A stretch of 64,000 nt of DNA from Streptomyces sp. NRRL F-5123 (GTDB taxonomy: Bacteria > Actinomycetota > Actinomycetes > Streptomycetales > Streptomycetaceae): NCBI RefSeq assembly GCF_000721495.1, contig NZ_JOHY01000004.1:124001-188000 (forward strand), written 5' to 3'. Every line of letters begins with the position of its first letter. Positions within the stretch are counted from its first letter, which is position 1. Positions 54,663 to 63,507 of the stretch are shown here, one piece after another. Below the pieces are notes generated by a model. The model made no database searches. It saw nothing but the letters and a program-made list of their open reading frames with translations, and was not told the DNA's origin. A program made the translations under genes and the position numbers.

Positions 54663-55556
54663 ATGGAACGAGTGCCCGCCGTACGCCGGCGCCGACTCGG
54701 CGCGGAACTGCGCCGGTTGCGCGACCTCGCAGGGCTCACCAGCGGCGAGGCGGCCCAGCGGGTGGGGTGGCACCAGTCGAAGGTGAGCCGTATCGAAACC
54801 GGCCACAGCAGCGTCCGCGCCGAGGACGTCAACCTGCTGCTCGACGCCTACTCCGTACGTGACCGTGATGTTCGCGACCTGCTGCACACCCTTGCCGGGC
54901 ACGGCCACCAGCGCGGCTGGTGGCACGACTTCCGCGAGGTCCTGCCGGTCGAGTACCGCGACTTCATCAGCCTGGAGACGGGCGCCACCCGGGCCAGATC
55001 ACTGGAGACCAGCGTGGTGCCGGGCCTGCTCCAGACGCCCGGTTACGCCCGCGCGCTCACCCGCGACGTGCTGCCGCAGCTCGGCCCGCGCGAGGTGACC
55101 GCGCTGGCCGAAGTGCGCATCGCGCGGCAGGCTGTGCTGCTGGAGCAGAACCCGCCGCTGGAGCTGAACGCGGTGCTCGACGAGGCGGTGCTGCGCCGCG
55201 GTGTCGGCGGGCCGGAGGTGATGGCAGGTCAGCTGCGGTGGCTCGCACGGGCGGCCGAACTCCCGCAGGTTTCCCTGCAGGTGCTGCCATTTGCCGCGGG
55301 CGGGCACATAGGGGTGACGGGGTCTTTCGTCATCTTCTCCTTTCCGCGCATTGCAGATCTGGATGTGGTTGTTCTCGACCATCTGACCGGTAGTCTCTGT
55401 GTCGATCGGAAAGAAGACATCGCCGCTTACACCGCCGCGTTCGCCCGATTGTGTGATCGCGCGCTCCCCTGTGCGGAATCTGCTGCGATGATCACGGAAA
55501 TCGGGGCGGAGTTCTCACGGTTGCAGCGGCGTACTAAGGAGGCATCGACAGCATGA
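54663..55556 (+). CDS. WhiJ-like XRE regulator with DUF5753 domain
   Basis: 297-aa regulator. The N-terminal helix-turn-helix is LGAELRRLRDLAGLTSGEAAQRVGWHQSKVSRIE; the rest is DUF5753 (VVPGLLQTPGYARAL, LDEAVLRRGVGGPEVM, LPFAAGGHIGVTGSF). WhiJ-type proteins control development in S. coelicolor together with small DUF397 partners. The ATG follows GGAGGGCGAGAGG. Its stop overlaps the next start (ATGA). The 295-bp upstream gap is relatively AT-rich near 54510-54540 and probably holds both divergent promoters. Confidence 0.93.
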   Translation: MERVPAVRRRRLGAELRRLRDLAGLTSGEAAQRVGWHQSKVSRIETGHSSVRAEDVNLLLDAYSVRDRDVRDLLHTLAGHGHQRGWWHDFREVLPVEYRDFISLETGATRARSLETSVVPGLLQTPGYARALTRDVLPQLGPREVTALAEVRIARQAVLLEQNPPLELNAVLDEAVLRRGVGGPEVMAGQLRWLARAAELPQVSLQVLPFAAGGHIGVTGSFVIFSFPRIADLDVVVLDHLTGSLCVDRKEDIAAYTAAFARLCDRALPCAESAAMITEIGAEFSRLQRRTKEASTA

Positions 55557-55804
55557 CTGCGCGAATCCCGGCGGCCCGCGAGCCGCACGCCCACGTTCCG
55601 TCCAGCCTGGCGCTGGACGTCGCCTGGCGGCGCAGCAGCCACAGCACGGCGGCGAACAACTGCGTCGAGACGGCCCGGATGCCCTCCGGGCCGGTCGCGG
55701 TCCGCGACTCCAAGGACACCGCCGGACCCGCCCTCCTGTTCGCACCGGGCGCGTGGACCGCGTTCGTGGCGGCCGTCAACGCGGGGGCGCTCAGGGCCCG
55801 GTAG
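55553..55804 (+). CDS. DUF397 protein
   Basis: 83-aa protein with WRRSSHSTAANNCVETARM and VAVRDSKDTAGPALLF, the DUF397 core. It is the small partner of the upstream WhiJ-like regulator and is thought to bind and modulate it. Translationally coupled by ATGA. Confidence 0.93.
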   Translation: MTARIPAAREPHAHVPSSLALDVAWRRSSHSTAANNCVETARMPSGPVAVRDSKDTAGPALLFAPGAWTAFVAAVNAGALRAR

Positions 55805-55828
55805 TCACCCTCGGGCGGGCAGGTCCCG

Positions 55829-57007
55829 TCAGGCGCGGACCGCCCCGGCCGGCGCGGTCGCGACGATCGTGGCGGCCGCCGCCGCGATCTCGGCCGGGGT
55901 CAGCGCCGCGTTGGCCGTCACCCGCAGCCGGGAGATGCCGTCGGGGACGGACGGCGGGCGGAAGCAGCCCACCGCGAGCCCCGCGGCACGGCCCGCGGCG
56001 GCCCACTCCACCGCCGCCGCGGGCGAGGGCGCACGGACCGAGACGACGCACGCGTCCGGCGCCGTCGCGTCGAACCCCGCGGCGGTGAGGCGTCGGTGGA
56101 AGTCGCGGGCCGCGCCCAGCGCGCGGCCCGCCCGCGCGGGCTCGCGCCGCAGCAGCCGCAGCGCGGCGAGCGCGGCACCGGCCGCGGCCGGTGCGAGCCC
56201 GGTGTCGAAGATGAACGTCCGCGCGGTGTTGACCAGATGGTCGATGACGGCGGCGGGCCCCAGCACCACGCCGCCCTGCGCCCCCAGCGCCTTGGACAGC
56301 GTCGCGGTGCACACCACGTCGGGCGCGCCCGCCAGCCCCGCGGCGTGCGCGGCCCCGCGCCCGCCGGGCCCGAGGACGCCGAGCCCGTGCGCGTCGTCCA
56401 GCAGCAGCGCGGCCCCGTGCTCGCGCGCGGCGGCGGCGAGCGCGCCCAGCGGCGCCGCGTCGCCGTCCACGGAGAAGACGGTGTCGCTGACGACGACGGC
56501 CCTCCCGGCGTGTCCGGCGAGCGCCTTGCGCACGGCGGCGGGGTCGGCGTGCGGGACGACCTCGGTGGCCGCCCTGGACAGCCGGCAGCCGTCGATGAGC
56601 GAGGCGTGGTTGGCCGCGTCGGAGACGATGAGGCCGCCGGGCCCGGTGAGCGCGGTGACCGCCGCGAGGTTGGCGGCGTAGCCGGAGGCGAGCACCAGCG
56701 CGGCCTCGAATCCGGTGAAGGCGGCGAGTTCCGCCTCCAGTTCGGCGTGCAGCGCGGTGCTGCCGGTGACCAGCCGGGAGCCGGTCGCCCCGGCGCCCCA
56801 CGTCACGCACGCCTGCGCGCCCGCCGCGGTGACCTCGGGGTGCAGGCTGAGGCCGAGGTAGTCGTTGCCTGCGAGGTCGAGCAGGCCCGGTTCCGCGGCC
56901 CGCGGGCGCAGTTCGCGGCGGAGCCCGGCGGCGGCGCGTACGGCGGCCTGCTCGGCGATCCAGCCGAAGGGGCCGGGGTGCCCGGCGGCGGGCGGTGTGC
57001 TGGTCAC
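55829..57007 (-). CDS. bioF: 8-amino-7-oxononanoate synthase BioF
   Basis: 392-aa PLP enzyme condensing pimeloyl thioester with L-alanine in biotin synthesis. LAGNDYLGLSLHPEV, SRLVTGSTALHAELE, LLDDAHGLGVLG and the PLP-lysine segment TATLSKALGAQGG are all present. The GTG follows AAGGA. It is divergent from bioB across 195 bp containing a TGCAC direct repeat (57112 and 57127) of unknown meaning. Confidence 0.95.
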   Translation of the reverse strand: MTSTPPAAGHPGPFGWIAEQAAVRAAAGLRRELRPRAAEPGLLDLAGNDYLGLSLHPEVTAAGAQACVTWGAGATGSRLVTGSTALHAELEAELAAFTGFEAALVLASGYAANLAAVTALTGPGGLIVSDAANHASLIDGCRLSRAATEVVPHADPAAVRKALAGHAGRAVVVSDTVFSVDGDAAPLGALAAAAREHGAALLLDDAHGLGVLGPGGRGAAHAAGLAGAPDVVCTATLSKALGAQGGVVLGPAAVIDHLVNTARTFIFDTGLAPAAAGAALAALRLLRREPARAGRALGAARDFHRRLTAAGFDATAPDACVVSVRAPSPAAAVEWAAAGRAAGLAVGCFRPPSVPDGISRLRVTANAALTPAEIAAAAATIVATAPAGAVRA

Positions 57008-57202
57008 GGCGGTCCTTCGTGGTGCGGCTCGGATGCGGTTCGGGGACGGTCTGGCGGCGGGCGGGCTCGGGCGGCGGGGCCGCACCCTGCAACGTACTGG
57101 CCCGCAATCGTGCACAGGGTGTGGTGATGCACACACCCGCGGCCACCGCTCTTGTACGGTCCGTCCTTGGCTCGGGGCCGCCGGGTAGGCGAGTATCCCC
57201 TC

Positions 57203-58390
57203 ATGGACCTGCTGACCGCACTGGTGGACAAGGGGCTGCGCCGCGAGCTGCCCACCCGGGACGAGGCGCTCGCCGTGCTGGCGACGTCCGACGACGAACT
57301 GCTCGACGTGGTGGCCGCGGCGGGCCGGGTGCGCCGCACGTGGTTCGGCCGCCGGGTGAAGCTCAACTACCTCGTCAACCTCAAGTCGGGGCTGTGCCCC
57401 GAGGACTGCTCGTACTGCTCGCAGCGGCTGGGCTCGCAGGCGGGCATCCTCAAGTACACCTGGCTGGGGCCCGAGGAGGCCGCGGCCGCGGCGAGCGCGG
57501 GGGTGGCGGGCGGCGCCAAGCGGGTGTGCCTGGTGGCCAGCGGGCGCGGGCCCACCGACCGCGACGTGGACCGGGTCTCGGAGACCATCGCGGCCATCAA
57601 GGGGCGGCACGAGGACGTCGAGGTGTGCGCGTGCCTGGGCCTGCTGGCGGGTGGTCAGGCCGACCGGCTGAAGGCGGCCGGCGCGGACGCGTACAACCAC
57701 AACCTGAACACCTCCGAGGGCACGTACGGGAGCATCACCACGACCCACACGTACGCCGACCGGGTCGACACCGTGCAGCGGGCGCAGGCGGCCGGGCTCT
57801 CGGCGTGCTCGGGGCTCATCGCGGGCATGGGCGAGAGCGACGCTGACCTGGTGGACGTGGTCTTCGGGCTGCGCGAACTGGACCCGGACTCCGTGCCGGT
57901 CAACTTCCTGATCCCCTTCGAGGGCACCCCGCTGGCCAAGGAGTGGAACCTCACCCCCCAGCGCTGCCTGCGGATCCTGGCGATGGTCCGGTTCGTGTGC
58001 CCGGACGTGGAGGTGCGGCTGGCGGGCGGCCGCGAGGTGCACCTGCGCACGATGCAGCCGCTGGCCCTGCACCTGGTCAACTCGATCTTCCTGGGCGACT
58101 ACCTGACGAGCGAGGGCCAGGCCGGCCAGGCAGACCTGGACATGATCGCGGACGCCGGATTCGAGGTGGAGGGCGCGGAGACCCCGACGCTGCCCGCGCA
58201 CCGCGCCGCCGGGCTGTGCGGCGCCCACGACGGCGGCTGCGGGAGCTGCGGCGACACCGCGTGCGCAGGCGCGCACGGGCACGGGAAGACGGCGTCCGCG
58301 CCGGCCCCGCCGGCCGTGCCGGCTGCGCGGACGGACCTGGTCGCGGTGCGGCGGCGGGGCGCGGGAACGGACCTGCCGCCCAATGCCTGA
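57203..58390 (+). CDS. bioB: Biotin synthase BioB
   Basis: 395-aa radical SAM enzyme inserting sulfur into dethiobiotin. The [4Fe-4S] motif is CPEDCSYC (Cys65, Cys69, Cys72), and [11 protein letters not shown] and [10 protein letters not shown] are typical. The TIM barrel ends near residue 325; beyond it is a ~65-residue extension with a Cys/His-rich patch ([23 protein letters not shown]), not found in E. coli BioB. No good ribosome site precedes the ATG at 57203. It overlaps bioA by 8 bp. Confidence 0.95.
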   Translation: MDLLTALVDKGLRRELPTRDEALAVLATSDDELLDVVAAAGRVRRTWFGRRVKLNYLVNLKSGLCPEDCSYCSQRLGSQAGILKYTWLGPEEAAAAASAGVAGGAKRVCLVASGRGPTDRDVDRVSETIAAIKGRHEDVEVCACLGLLAGGQADRLKAAGADAYNHNLNTSEGTYGSITTTHTYADRVDTVQRAQAAGLSACSGLIAGMGESDADLVDVVFGLRELDPDSVPVNFLIPFEGTPLAKEWNLTPQRCLRILAMVRFVCPDVEVRLAGGREVHLRTMQPLALHLVNSIFLGDYLTSEGQAGQADLDMIADAGFEVEGAETPTLPAHRAAGLCGAHDGGCGSCGDTACAGAHGHGKTASAPAPPAVPAARTDLVAVRRRGAGTDLPPNA

Positions 58391-59726
58391 GCCCGCGACC
58401 GCGCCCCTCCCCGCGCCGGGGCCTGCCGCCCCGCTGCCGGCCGAGGTGCTCCTCGGGCTGGACCGCGAGCACGTCTGGCATCCGTACGGGCCGATGCCCG
58501 GCCGCCAGGAGCCGCTGGTCGTGGCGTCGGCCGAGGGCGTGCGGCTGCGGCTCGCGGCGCCCGCGCAGGGGCGTGACGAGCTGGTCGACGGCATGTCGTC
58601 GTGGTGGTCGGCGATCCACGGCTACCGGCACCCGGTGCTGGACGCGGCCGTCCGCGACCAGCTCGGGCGGATGAGCCATGTGATGTTCGGCGGCCTCACC
58701 CACGAGCCCGCCGTCCGGCTCGCCGCGCGGCTGGTGGAGATCACGCCCGAGCCGCTGCAGCACGTCTTCCTGGCCGACTCCGGGTCGGTGTCGGTCGAGG
58801 TCGCGGTCAAGATGTGCCTGCAGTTCTGGCGCTCGCTCGGGCGCCCGGAGAAGCGCCGGCTGCTGACCTGGCGCGGCGGCTACCACGGCGACACCTGGCA
58901 GCCGATGTCGGTGTGCGACCCCGACGGCGGCATGCACCACCTGTGGTCGGGGGTGCTGCCCGAGCAGGTCTTCGCCGAGCAGCCGCCGCCCGGCTTCGAC
59001 GCGGAGCCCGACCCGGCCTACTGCGACCGGCTGCGCGCCCTGGTGGCCCGGCACGCGCACGAGCTGGCGGCGGTGGTCGTGGAGCCGGTGGTGCAGGGCG
59101 CGGGCGGCATGACCTTCCACTCCCCCGGCTACCTTCGGGTGCTGCGGGAGGCCTGCGACGAGCACCAGGTGCTGCTGGTCCTCGACGAGATCGCCACCGG
59201 CTTCGGCCGCACCGGAACGCTCTTCGCCGCCGGACACGCAGGTGTCAGCCCCGACGTGATGTGCGTCGGCAAGGCGCTGACGGGCGGCTACCTGACGATG
59301 GCGGCGGCGCTGTGCACCTCCGCGGTCGCCGAGGGCATCTCCCGCGGCGAGGTGCCGGTGCTCGCCCACGGGCCGACCTTCATGGGCAACCCGCTGGCCG
59401 CGGCGGTCGCGAACGCCTCCCTCGACCTGCTGCTCGGGCAGGACTGGGCGCAGGAGGTCAAGCGGATCGAGGCGGGCCTGCACGAGGGCCTCGCGGCGGC
59501 CGCGGAGCTGCCCGGTGTGCGCGACGTGCGGGTGCTCGGGGCGATCGGGGTGGTGCAGCTGGACCACGAGGTGGACATGGCCGCGGCGACCCGTGCCGCG
59601 GTGCGCGCCGGGGTGTGGCTGCGGCCCTTCCGGGACCTCGTCTACACGATGCCGCCCTACGTGACCGGCGACGAGGACCTGGCGCGGATCTGCGCCGGCG
59701 TGCGGGACGCGGCCCGGGCGGGGTGA
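58383..59726 (+). CDS. bioA: Adenosylmethionine-8-amino-7-oxononanoate aminotransferase BioA
   Basis: 447-aa PLP aminotransferase making 7,8-diaminopelargonate with SAM as amino donor. HVWHPYGPM at the start, [34 protein letters not shown] and the PLP lysine in [12 protein letters not shown] are the expected motifs. It overlaps the end of bioB by 8 bp, so the pair is coupled. Confidence 0.95.
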   Translation: MPEPATAPLPAPGPAAPLPAEVLLGLDREHVWHPYGPMPGRQEPLVVASAEGVRLRLAAPAQGRDELVDGMSSWWSAIHGYRHPVLDAAVRDQLGRMSHVMFGGLTHEPAVRLAARLVEITPEPLQHVFLADSGSVSVEVAVKMCLQFWRSLGRPEKRRLLTWRGGYHGDTWQPMSVCDPDGGMHHLWSGVLPEQVFAEQPPPGFDAEPDPAYCDRLRALVARHAHELAAVVVEPVVQGAGGMTFHSPGYLRVLREACDEHQVLLVLDEIATGFGRTGTLFAAGHAGVSPDVMCVGKALTGGYLTMAAALCTSAVAEGISRGEVPVLAHGPTFMGNPLAAAVANASLDLLLGQDWAQEVKRIEAGLHEGLAAAAELPGVRDVRVLGAIGVVQLDHEVDMAAATRAAVRAGVWLRPFRDLVYTMPPYVTGDEDLARICAGVRDAARAG

Positions 59727-59899
59727 CGCCGCCCGCGGCCCGGGGGCTGCGGTCAAACGGGTGACGGTCGGGTGAAAACCTGCCGGAAGCCGGATGGGAA
59801 GGGCGCGGCGGGGCAGGGTGCCCCGAGCCGCGGGAGAATCCGGGGCCGCCGGGGGGCGAGCGGAACGGGCGCAGGACGACGAGGAACGGAGCGACACCC

Positions 59900-60631
59900 A
59901 TGGCCATCGTGGTCATCACCGGTACGGACACCGAGGTCGGCAAGACGATGGCGACCGCGGCGGTGGCCGCCGCGTCGCTGGCGCAGGGGCTGAGCGTGGC
60001 CGTGCTCAAGCCCGCACAGACCGGGGTGGCCGAGGGCGAGCCGGGCGACGCGGCGGAGGTGGCCCGCCTCGCGGGCGCGGTCACCGCGGTGGAGCTGGCC
60101 CGCTACCCCGAGCCGCTGGCGCCGGCCACCGCCGCGGCCCGCGCGAAGATCCCGGCCGTCGGGCCCGCGGACATCGCGGAGGCCGCGGCCAAGCTGTCCG
60201 CCGTCCACGACGTGGTGCTGGTGGAGGGCGCGGGCGGGCTGCTGGTCCGCTACGACGAGAAGGGCGCCACGCTCGCGGACGCCGCCGCGCTCATCCGCGC
60301 CCGGGTGCTGCTGGTGGCGCAGCCGGGCCTGGGCACGCTCAACGCCACCGCGCTGACCGCGGAGGCGCTGGGCGCGCGGGGGCTGAGCTGCGCCGGGGTG
60401 ATCTTCGGCAGCTGGCGCGGCGAGCCGGACCTCGCCGAGCGCTGCAACGTCGCGGACGTCCCGGAGGTCGCGGGCGCGCCGCTGCTCGGAGCCCTGCCGC
60501 AGGGGGCCGGCGCGCTGTCCCCCGCGGCCTTCCGCGCAGCGGCGCCGGAGTGGCTGGCGCCGCAGCTGGGCGGCACCTGGGACGGGGAGGCCTTCGCGCA
60601 GGTCTACGCGGCGCCGCCGTTCGCCCCGTGA
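59900..60631 (+). CDS. bioD: Dethiobiotin synthetase BioD
   Basis: 243-aa ATP-dependent carboxylase closing the ureido ring. The P-loop is GTDTEVGKTMATAAV (Lys15), with KPAQTGV and VEGAGGLLVRYDE as substrate and Mg motifs. It lies 173 bp after bioA on the same strand. Its last 28 bp overlap the convergent MFS gene. With bioF, bioB and bioA this completes the late biotin pathway; bioC/bioH-type early genes are not here. Confidence 0.95.
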   Translation: MAIVVITGTDTEVGKTMATAAVAAASLAQGLSVAVLKPAQTGVAEGEPGDAAEVARLAGAVTAVELARYPEPLAPATAAARAKIPAVGPADIAEAAAKLSAVHDVVLVEGAGGLLVRYDEKGATLADAAALIRARVLLVAQPGLGTLNATALTAEALGARGLSCAGVIFGSWRGEPDLAERCNVADVPEVAGAPLLGALPQGAGALSPAAFRAAAPEWLAPQLGGTWDGEAFAQVYAAPPFAP

Positions 60632-61902
60632 GCCGGGGGGCGGGGCCGGGCACGGCCGCCGCTCGCACCGCCGTGGGAACCCTGTGCGTCGGCCGTCTGG
60701 ATGCGGACGGCTCGGGCGCGGACCACGAAGGGCCGGGAGAAGACGGTGACGGCGACGGAGACGGCGGCCGCAAAGGTGATGGCCGTGCCGGACGCGAAGT
60801 GCTGGGCAATGCCTCCGGCGATCGCGGCTCCGATACCCTGCCATGTCATCCGGCCGGCGGATTCAACTCCCTGGACCTGGCCGCGGACCGGATCAGGGGT
60901 CAGCTCCAGAAGCTGCTCCTGGAGCGGCAGGGTGGCAGCGAAGCCGGCACCGGCGACGAACGCCGCGGCCGTCGCCACCAGCACGGGCGGGTGGACGGCG
61001 AACAGCAGGTAGGGGGCGGCGAGCAGCAGTCGCAGGACGAATGCGTAGCGGCGTCGCTGCTCGGCGGTGAGCAATCGTCCGACCGCAAGGTCACCGAGGA
61101 GCATGCCTGCCGATCCGGCGGCCAGGAGGACGCCGGCGTGCTGGGGGGCGTAGGAGATGAACAGGGCCTCGCAGCCGACGATCAGACCGTTGGGGACCCA
61201 CAGGTTCAGCAGCAGCGCGCGTTGGCCGGAGTGGGAGAAGAGCTCGATGTTCGTCGTCCAGGTCTGACGCAGTCCGGGGCGACGGGTCAGACGGATCGAG
61301 CGTTCCCGGACCGTCACCGCCACAATGATCAATCCCCCGCCGGTCAGGGCTGTCGCGACGGCGAAGACCTCCTGCGGGCTCAGGTACCGCAGCAGTACGG
61401 CACCGATGGCGTAGCCGAGGACGGCCATGCCTCCCGAGGTGATGTTCATCAGCGAACGTGCCAGTGCGTAGGTGGAGGTCGGCACCACCTCGGCGAGCAG
61501 CCCCATCCGTGCGCCCGTTCCCAGGGACTGGAAGAACCCCAGTACAAGGAGCAGACCGAACCGGGCGGTGAGCGGCAGCCCTGGAACCGCCTGGGCGGCA
61601 ACACCTACGAGCGAGAAGCACTGGAGTGCGACGAGGGTCCGGCGAGGACGGCTCCCGTCCGCGACCGACATCAGCGTCAGCGCACCGAGTACCGTCGCGA
61701 AGGTGGCGCCGTACATACTCACAGCGGTCAGGAACGGGGACTTGGTCTGCTGGTTGACCAGCGTCCCGAGTGCGAAGCCCGACAAGGTGCTCGCGGCGAC
61801 CGTCAGGGTGAAGCCGGCGTACAGGCCGACGAATTCACGGTTGCTGAGCAGGTCACGGTAGGTGGTGGGAGGTGTGCCGGAGGCAGATGTGTCAGAAGGC
61901 AT
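60604..61902 (-). CDS. MFS transporter (multidrug-efflux-like)
   Basis: 432-aa protein with about twelve membrane helices, including EFVGLYAGFTLTVAASTLSGFALG, LLAEVVPTSTYALARSLMNITSGG (a DHA-type MFS_3 segment) and LTPDPVRGQVQGVESAG. A ~30-residue polar tail ends the protein. Third-position GC is visibly lower than in neighbours, and a possible integrase remnant lies just upstream, so it may be acquired. The ATG at 61902 is preceded by GAAGG, which is buried in a hairpin followed by U6. Substrate unknown; an antibiotic exporter is a reasonable guess. Confidence 0.88.
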   Translation of the reverse strand: MPSDTSASGTPPTTYRDLLSNREFVGLYAGFTLTVAASTLSGFALGTLVNQQTKSPFLTAVSMYGATFATVLGALTLMSVADGSRPRRTLVALQCFSLVGVAAQAVPGLPLTARFGLLLVLGFFQSLGTGARMGLLAEVVPTSTYALARSLMNITSGGMAVLGYAIGAVLLRYLSPQEVFAVATALTGGGLIIVAVTVRERSIRLTRRPGLRQTWTTNIELFSHSGQRALLLNLWVPNGLIVGCEALFISYAPQHAGVLLAAGSAGMLLGDLAVGRLLTAEQRRRYAFVLRLLLAAPYLLFAVHPPVLVATAAAFVAGAGFAATLPLQEQLLELTPDPVRGQVQGVESAGRMTWQGIGAAIAGGIAQHFASGTAITFAAAVSVAVTVFSRPFVVRARAVRIQTADAQGSHGGASGGRARPRPPAHGANGGAA

Positions 61903-61903
61903 G

Positions 61904-61960
61904 AAAAAAGCCTTCGCGTGCACCCAACCTGGGGCGCCGAAGGCTGACTCGTGGATCATA
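61904..61960 (-). promoter_or_regulatory. Short promoter-leader with terminator-like hairpin over the MFS ribosome site
   Basis: On the minus strand: TATGAT (-10, 61960-61955), then AGCCTTCG (61945-61938), a 21-nt loop, CGAAGGCT (61916-61909) and T6 (61909-61904) one base before the ATG. The 3' arm contains the ribosome site GAAGG. Codons 2-3 (GCCTTC) can pair with the same GAAGGC, giving a second possible structure. It looks like an attenuator that blocks translation and/or terminates transcription. Confidence 0.6.
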
Positions 61961-62237
61961 GCGCGTGCCCCAGCCGCATCGGACCGGGGAGACGCGGACG
62001 CGGACGCGCACCGGTCACGGCAGCACCGCACAGTGACCGGCGGCTGTCGCCAGGTGCGAGCAGACCGGGCAGCTCCCAGCCCGTCCCCGGCCCGCGCACG
62101 GCGGTGCGCTCACCGAGCAGAGCACGGGCCTGGCCGTAGGAGAGTCGGGCCAGGCCGGTGTCCGGGCACACGTCGCGCGGCGGGGTCGCCGGCGACGGCG
62201 GGGGCTTGGCGCCGGTCTTCGTTCCGGTGTCCCGCAA
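61956..62237 (-). pseudogene. Possible integrase C-terminal remnant
   Basis: The ~280 bp between the toxin and the MFS gene encode, on the minus strand, [20 protein letters not shown] followed by [10 protein letters not shown]. This resembles the stretch before the catalytic HxxR of Streptomyces tyrosine recombinases (DVCP-TG-ARLSY, GW-LHQLRHS), but the HxxR and Tyr parts are missing. If real it is a decayed fragment; the match is from memory and short. Confidence 0.3.
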
Positions 62238-62244
62238 CCCCCGC

Positions 62245-62622
62245 TCAGGCCGGGACGGTCCAGGCGCGCAGTTCCTCGGCGATGCGGTCGACGCCGACCG
62301 ACTCGTCCTTGACCAGCCGGGCCAGGTCGCGCACCTGCTCGGGGGTGGTGGTCACGTGCTGCCCGCCGGCCACCAGGTAGGCGTAGGCGACGGCGGTGGC
62401 GAAGAGCGCGTTGGAGCGTTCGAGGGCGGGGACGTGCAGCAGCAGCTGGAGCAGCGAGGCGGCGCGGACGTGGTCGTCGGGGTAGACGGGCACGCCGAAT
62501 ATCTCGGCCTTGTGCCGGCCGACGGCCGCGACCAGCGCGCCCCAGTCGGTGACCAGGGGGTCGCCGGGGGTGTTGTGCTCGGCGACCATCAGCAGCCACG
62601 CCAGGTCGATGTTCAGGCTCAA
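62245..62622 (-). CDS. Fic/Doc-family toxin-like protein (degenerate)
   Basis: 125-aa protein resembling the Streptomyces 'fic family toxin' of toxin-antitoxin pairs: [44 protein letters not shown] and [17 protein letters not shown]. The Fic catalytic HxFxxGN-R motif is not preserved; only an [12 protein letters not shown] helix corresponds, so AMP- or phospho-transfer activity is doubtful. The start is a TTG overlapping the antitoxin stop (TTGA). Confidence 0.75.
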   Translation of the reverse strand: MSLNIDLAWLLMVAEHNTPGDPLVTDWGALVAAVGRHKAEIFGVPVYPDDHVRAASLLQLLLHVPALERSNALFATAVAYAYLVAGGQHVTTTPEQVRDLARLVKDESVGVDRIAEELRAWTVPA

Positions 62623-62846
62623 CGCGAGCTCGTGTCCCTGTCGCCGAACTCCTCCGCGAAGACCGCCTCGTACTCCTTCATGAAGTCCGCGGCGGCCTGG
62701 ACGAACGCCCTGCCGCTCTCGCCCTCGTCCCGCCGGACCAGTTCCTCGATGTAGCGGTTCACGCTCATGCCGCGCTGCGAGGCGCGTTCCCGCGCGGTCT
62801 CCGCGGTGGCTTCGTCCACCCGCACGTTCAACTGGGTCTTGGCCAT
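62619..62846 (-). CDS. Ribbon-helix-helix antitoxin
   Basis: 75-aa protein with an N-terminal RHH fold (TQLNVRVDEATAETARERASQRGMS, NRYIEELVRRDE) for dimerisation and operator binding, and an acidic helical C-terminus that would wrap the toxin. It is coupled to the Fic-like gene by a 4-nt overlap, the usual antitoxin-first order. Confidence 0.88.
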   Translation of the reverse strand: MAKTQLNVRVDEATAETARERASQRGMSVNRYIEELVRRDEGESGRAFVQAAADFMKEYEAVFAEEFGDRDTSSR

Positions 62847-62992
62847 GGCACCACGCTAGCGCCGCGGCGCTAGTAGCGGCAAGGCCGTCGCCGGCCCGCG
62901 CTGCCGACCGTCCGCCCGTCCCCCGCGCGCCGGCCGTCTCGGATACCGGAATTGCGGGCCGGGAGCGGCGGGCCGGTGGTGGGATGCCGGGC

Positions 62993-63421
62993 ATGAGCAC
63001 TCCCCTGATCAGGACCGCCGTCCCTGCCGACGCGAGCGGCGTCCTGGCCTTCTGGCGGGTGGCCGCCGAGGGCACCAGCATCACCGACGACGAGGCCGGG
63101 GTCGCCCGGCTCATCGCCACCGACCCGGGCTCGCTGCTGCTCGCCGAGCGCGACGGGGAGCTGGTGGGCACGGTGATCGCCGGCTTCGACGGATGGCGCT
63201 GCCACCTCTACCGGCTGGCGGTGCACCCCGGTGCCCGCCGCCAGGGCGTCTCGCGGGTGCTGCTGGACGCGGCCGAGGAGCGCTTCCGGGAGCTGGGCGG
63301 GCGGCGCGGCGACGCGATGGTGCTGGAGCGCAACGAGCGCGCCCACCACGCCTGGCGGGCCGCGGGCTACGCGCCCGAGCCGCACTGGCGGCGCTGGACC
63401 AAGCCGCTGCGCCGGGGCTGA
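62993..63421 (+). CDS. GNAT family N-acetyltransferase
   Basis: 142-aa acetyltransferase. RTAVPADASGVLAFWRVA is the N-terminal strand-helix, LYRLAVHPGARRQGVSRVLLDAAE is the acetyl-CoA loop (RRQGVS in place of R/QxxGxG/A), and ERNERAHHAWRAAGYAPEP is the C-terminal motif. Substrate unknown. An ATG at 62984 is an alternative start; neither has a strong ribosome site. Confidence 0.88.
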   Translation: MSTPLIRTAVPADASGVLAFWRVAAEGTSITDDEAGVARLIATDPGSLLLAERDGELVGTVIAGFDGWRCHLYRLAVHPGARRQGVSRVLLDAAEERFRELGGRRGDAMVLERNERAHHAWRAAGYAPEPHWRRWTKPLRRG

Positions 63422-63507
63422 GCGGCCGGCGCCCGGCCCGGGGCCCGTACGGCGCACGCGGGGTGCGCGGCCGGGTGCGGTGGCAGACGATGGGGGCGAG
63501 GTGTCCG

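Noticed and set aside
57060..57150. BirA/BioQ-type operator between bioF and bioB
   Set aside because: No TGAAC-N3-GTTCA-like palindrome was found; only a TGCAC direct repeat of unknown value is present.
55829..58594. BioF with a ~530-residue N-terminal extension
   Set aside because: The extension is antisense to bioB. A GTG with AAGGA at 57007 gives a normal-length BioF.
61903..61962. Leader peptide (starting MIHESAF) in frame with the MFS gene
   Set aside because: Its ATG lies inside the probable -10 TATGAT, so it would not be on the transcript if that promoter is used; an upstream promoter would revive the idea.
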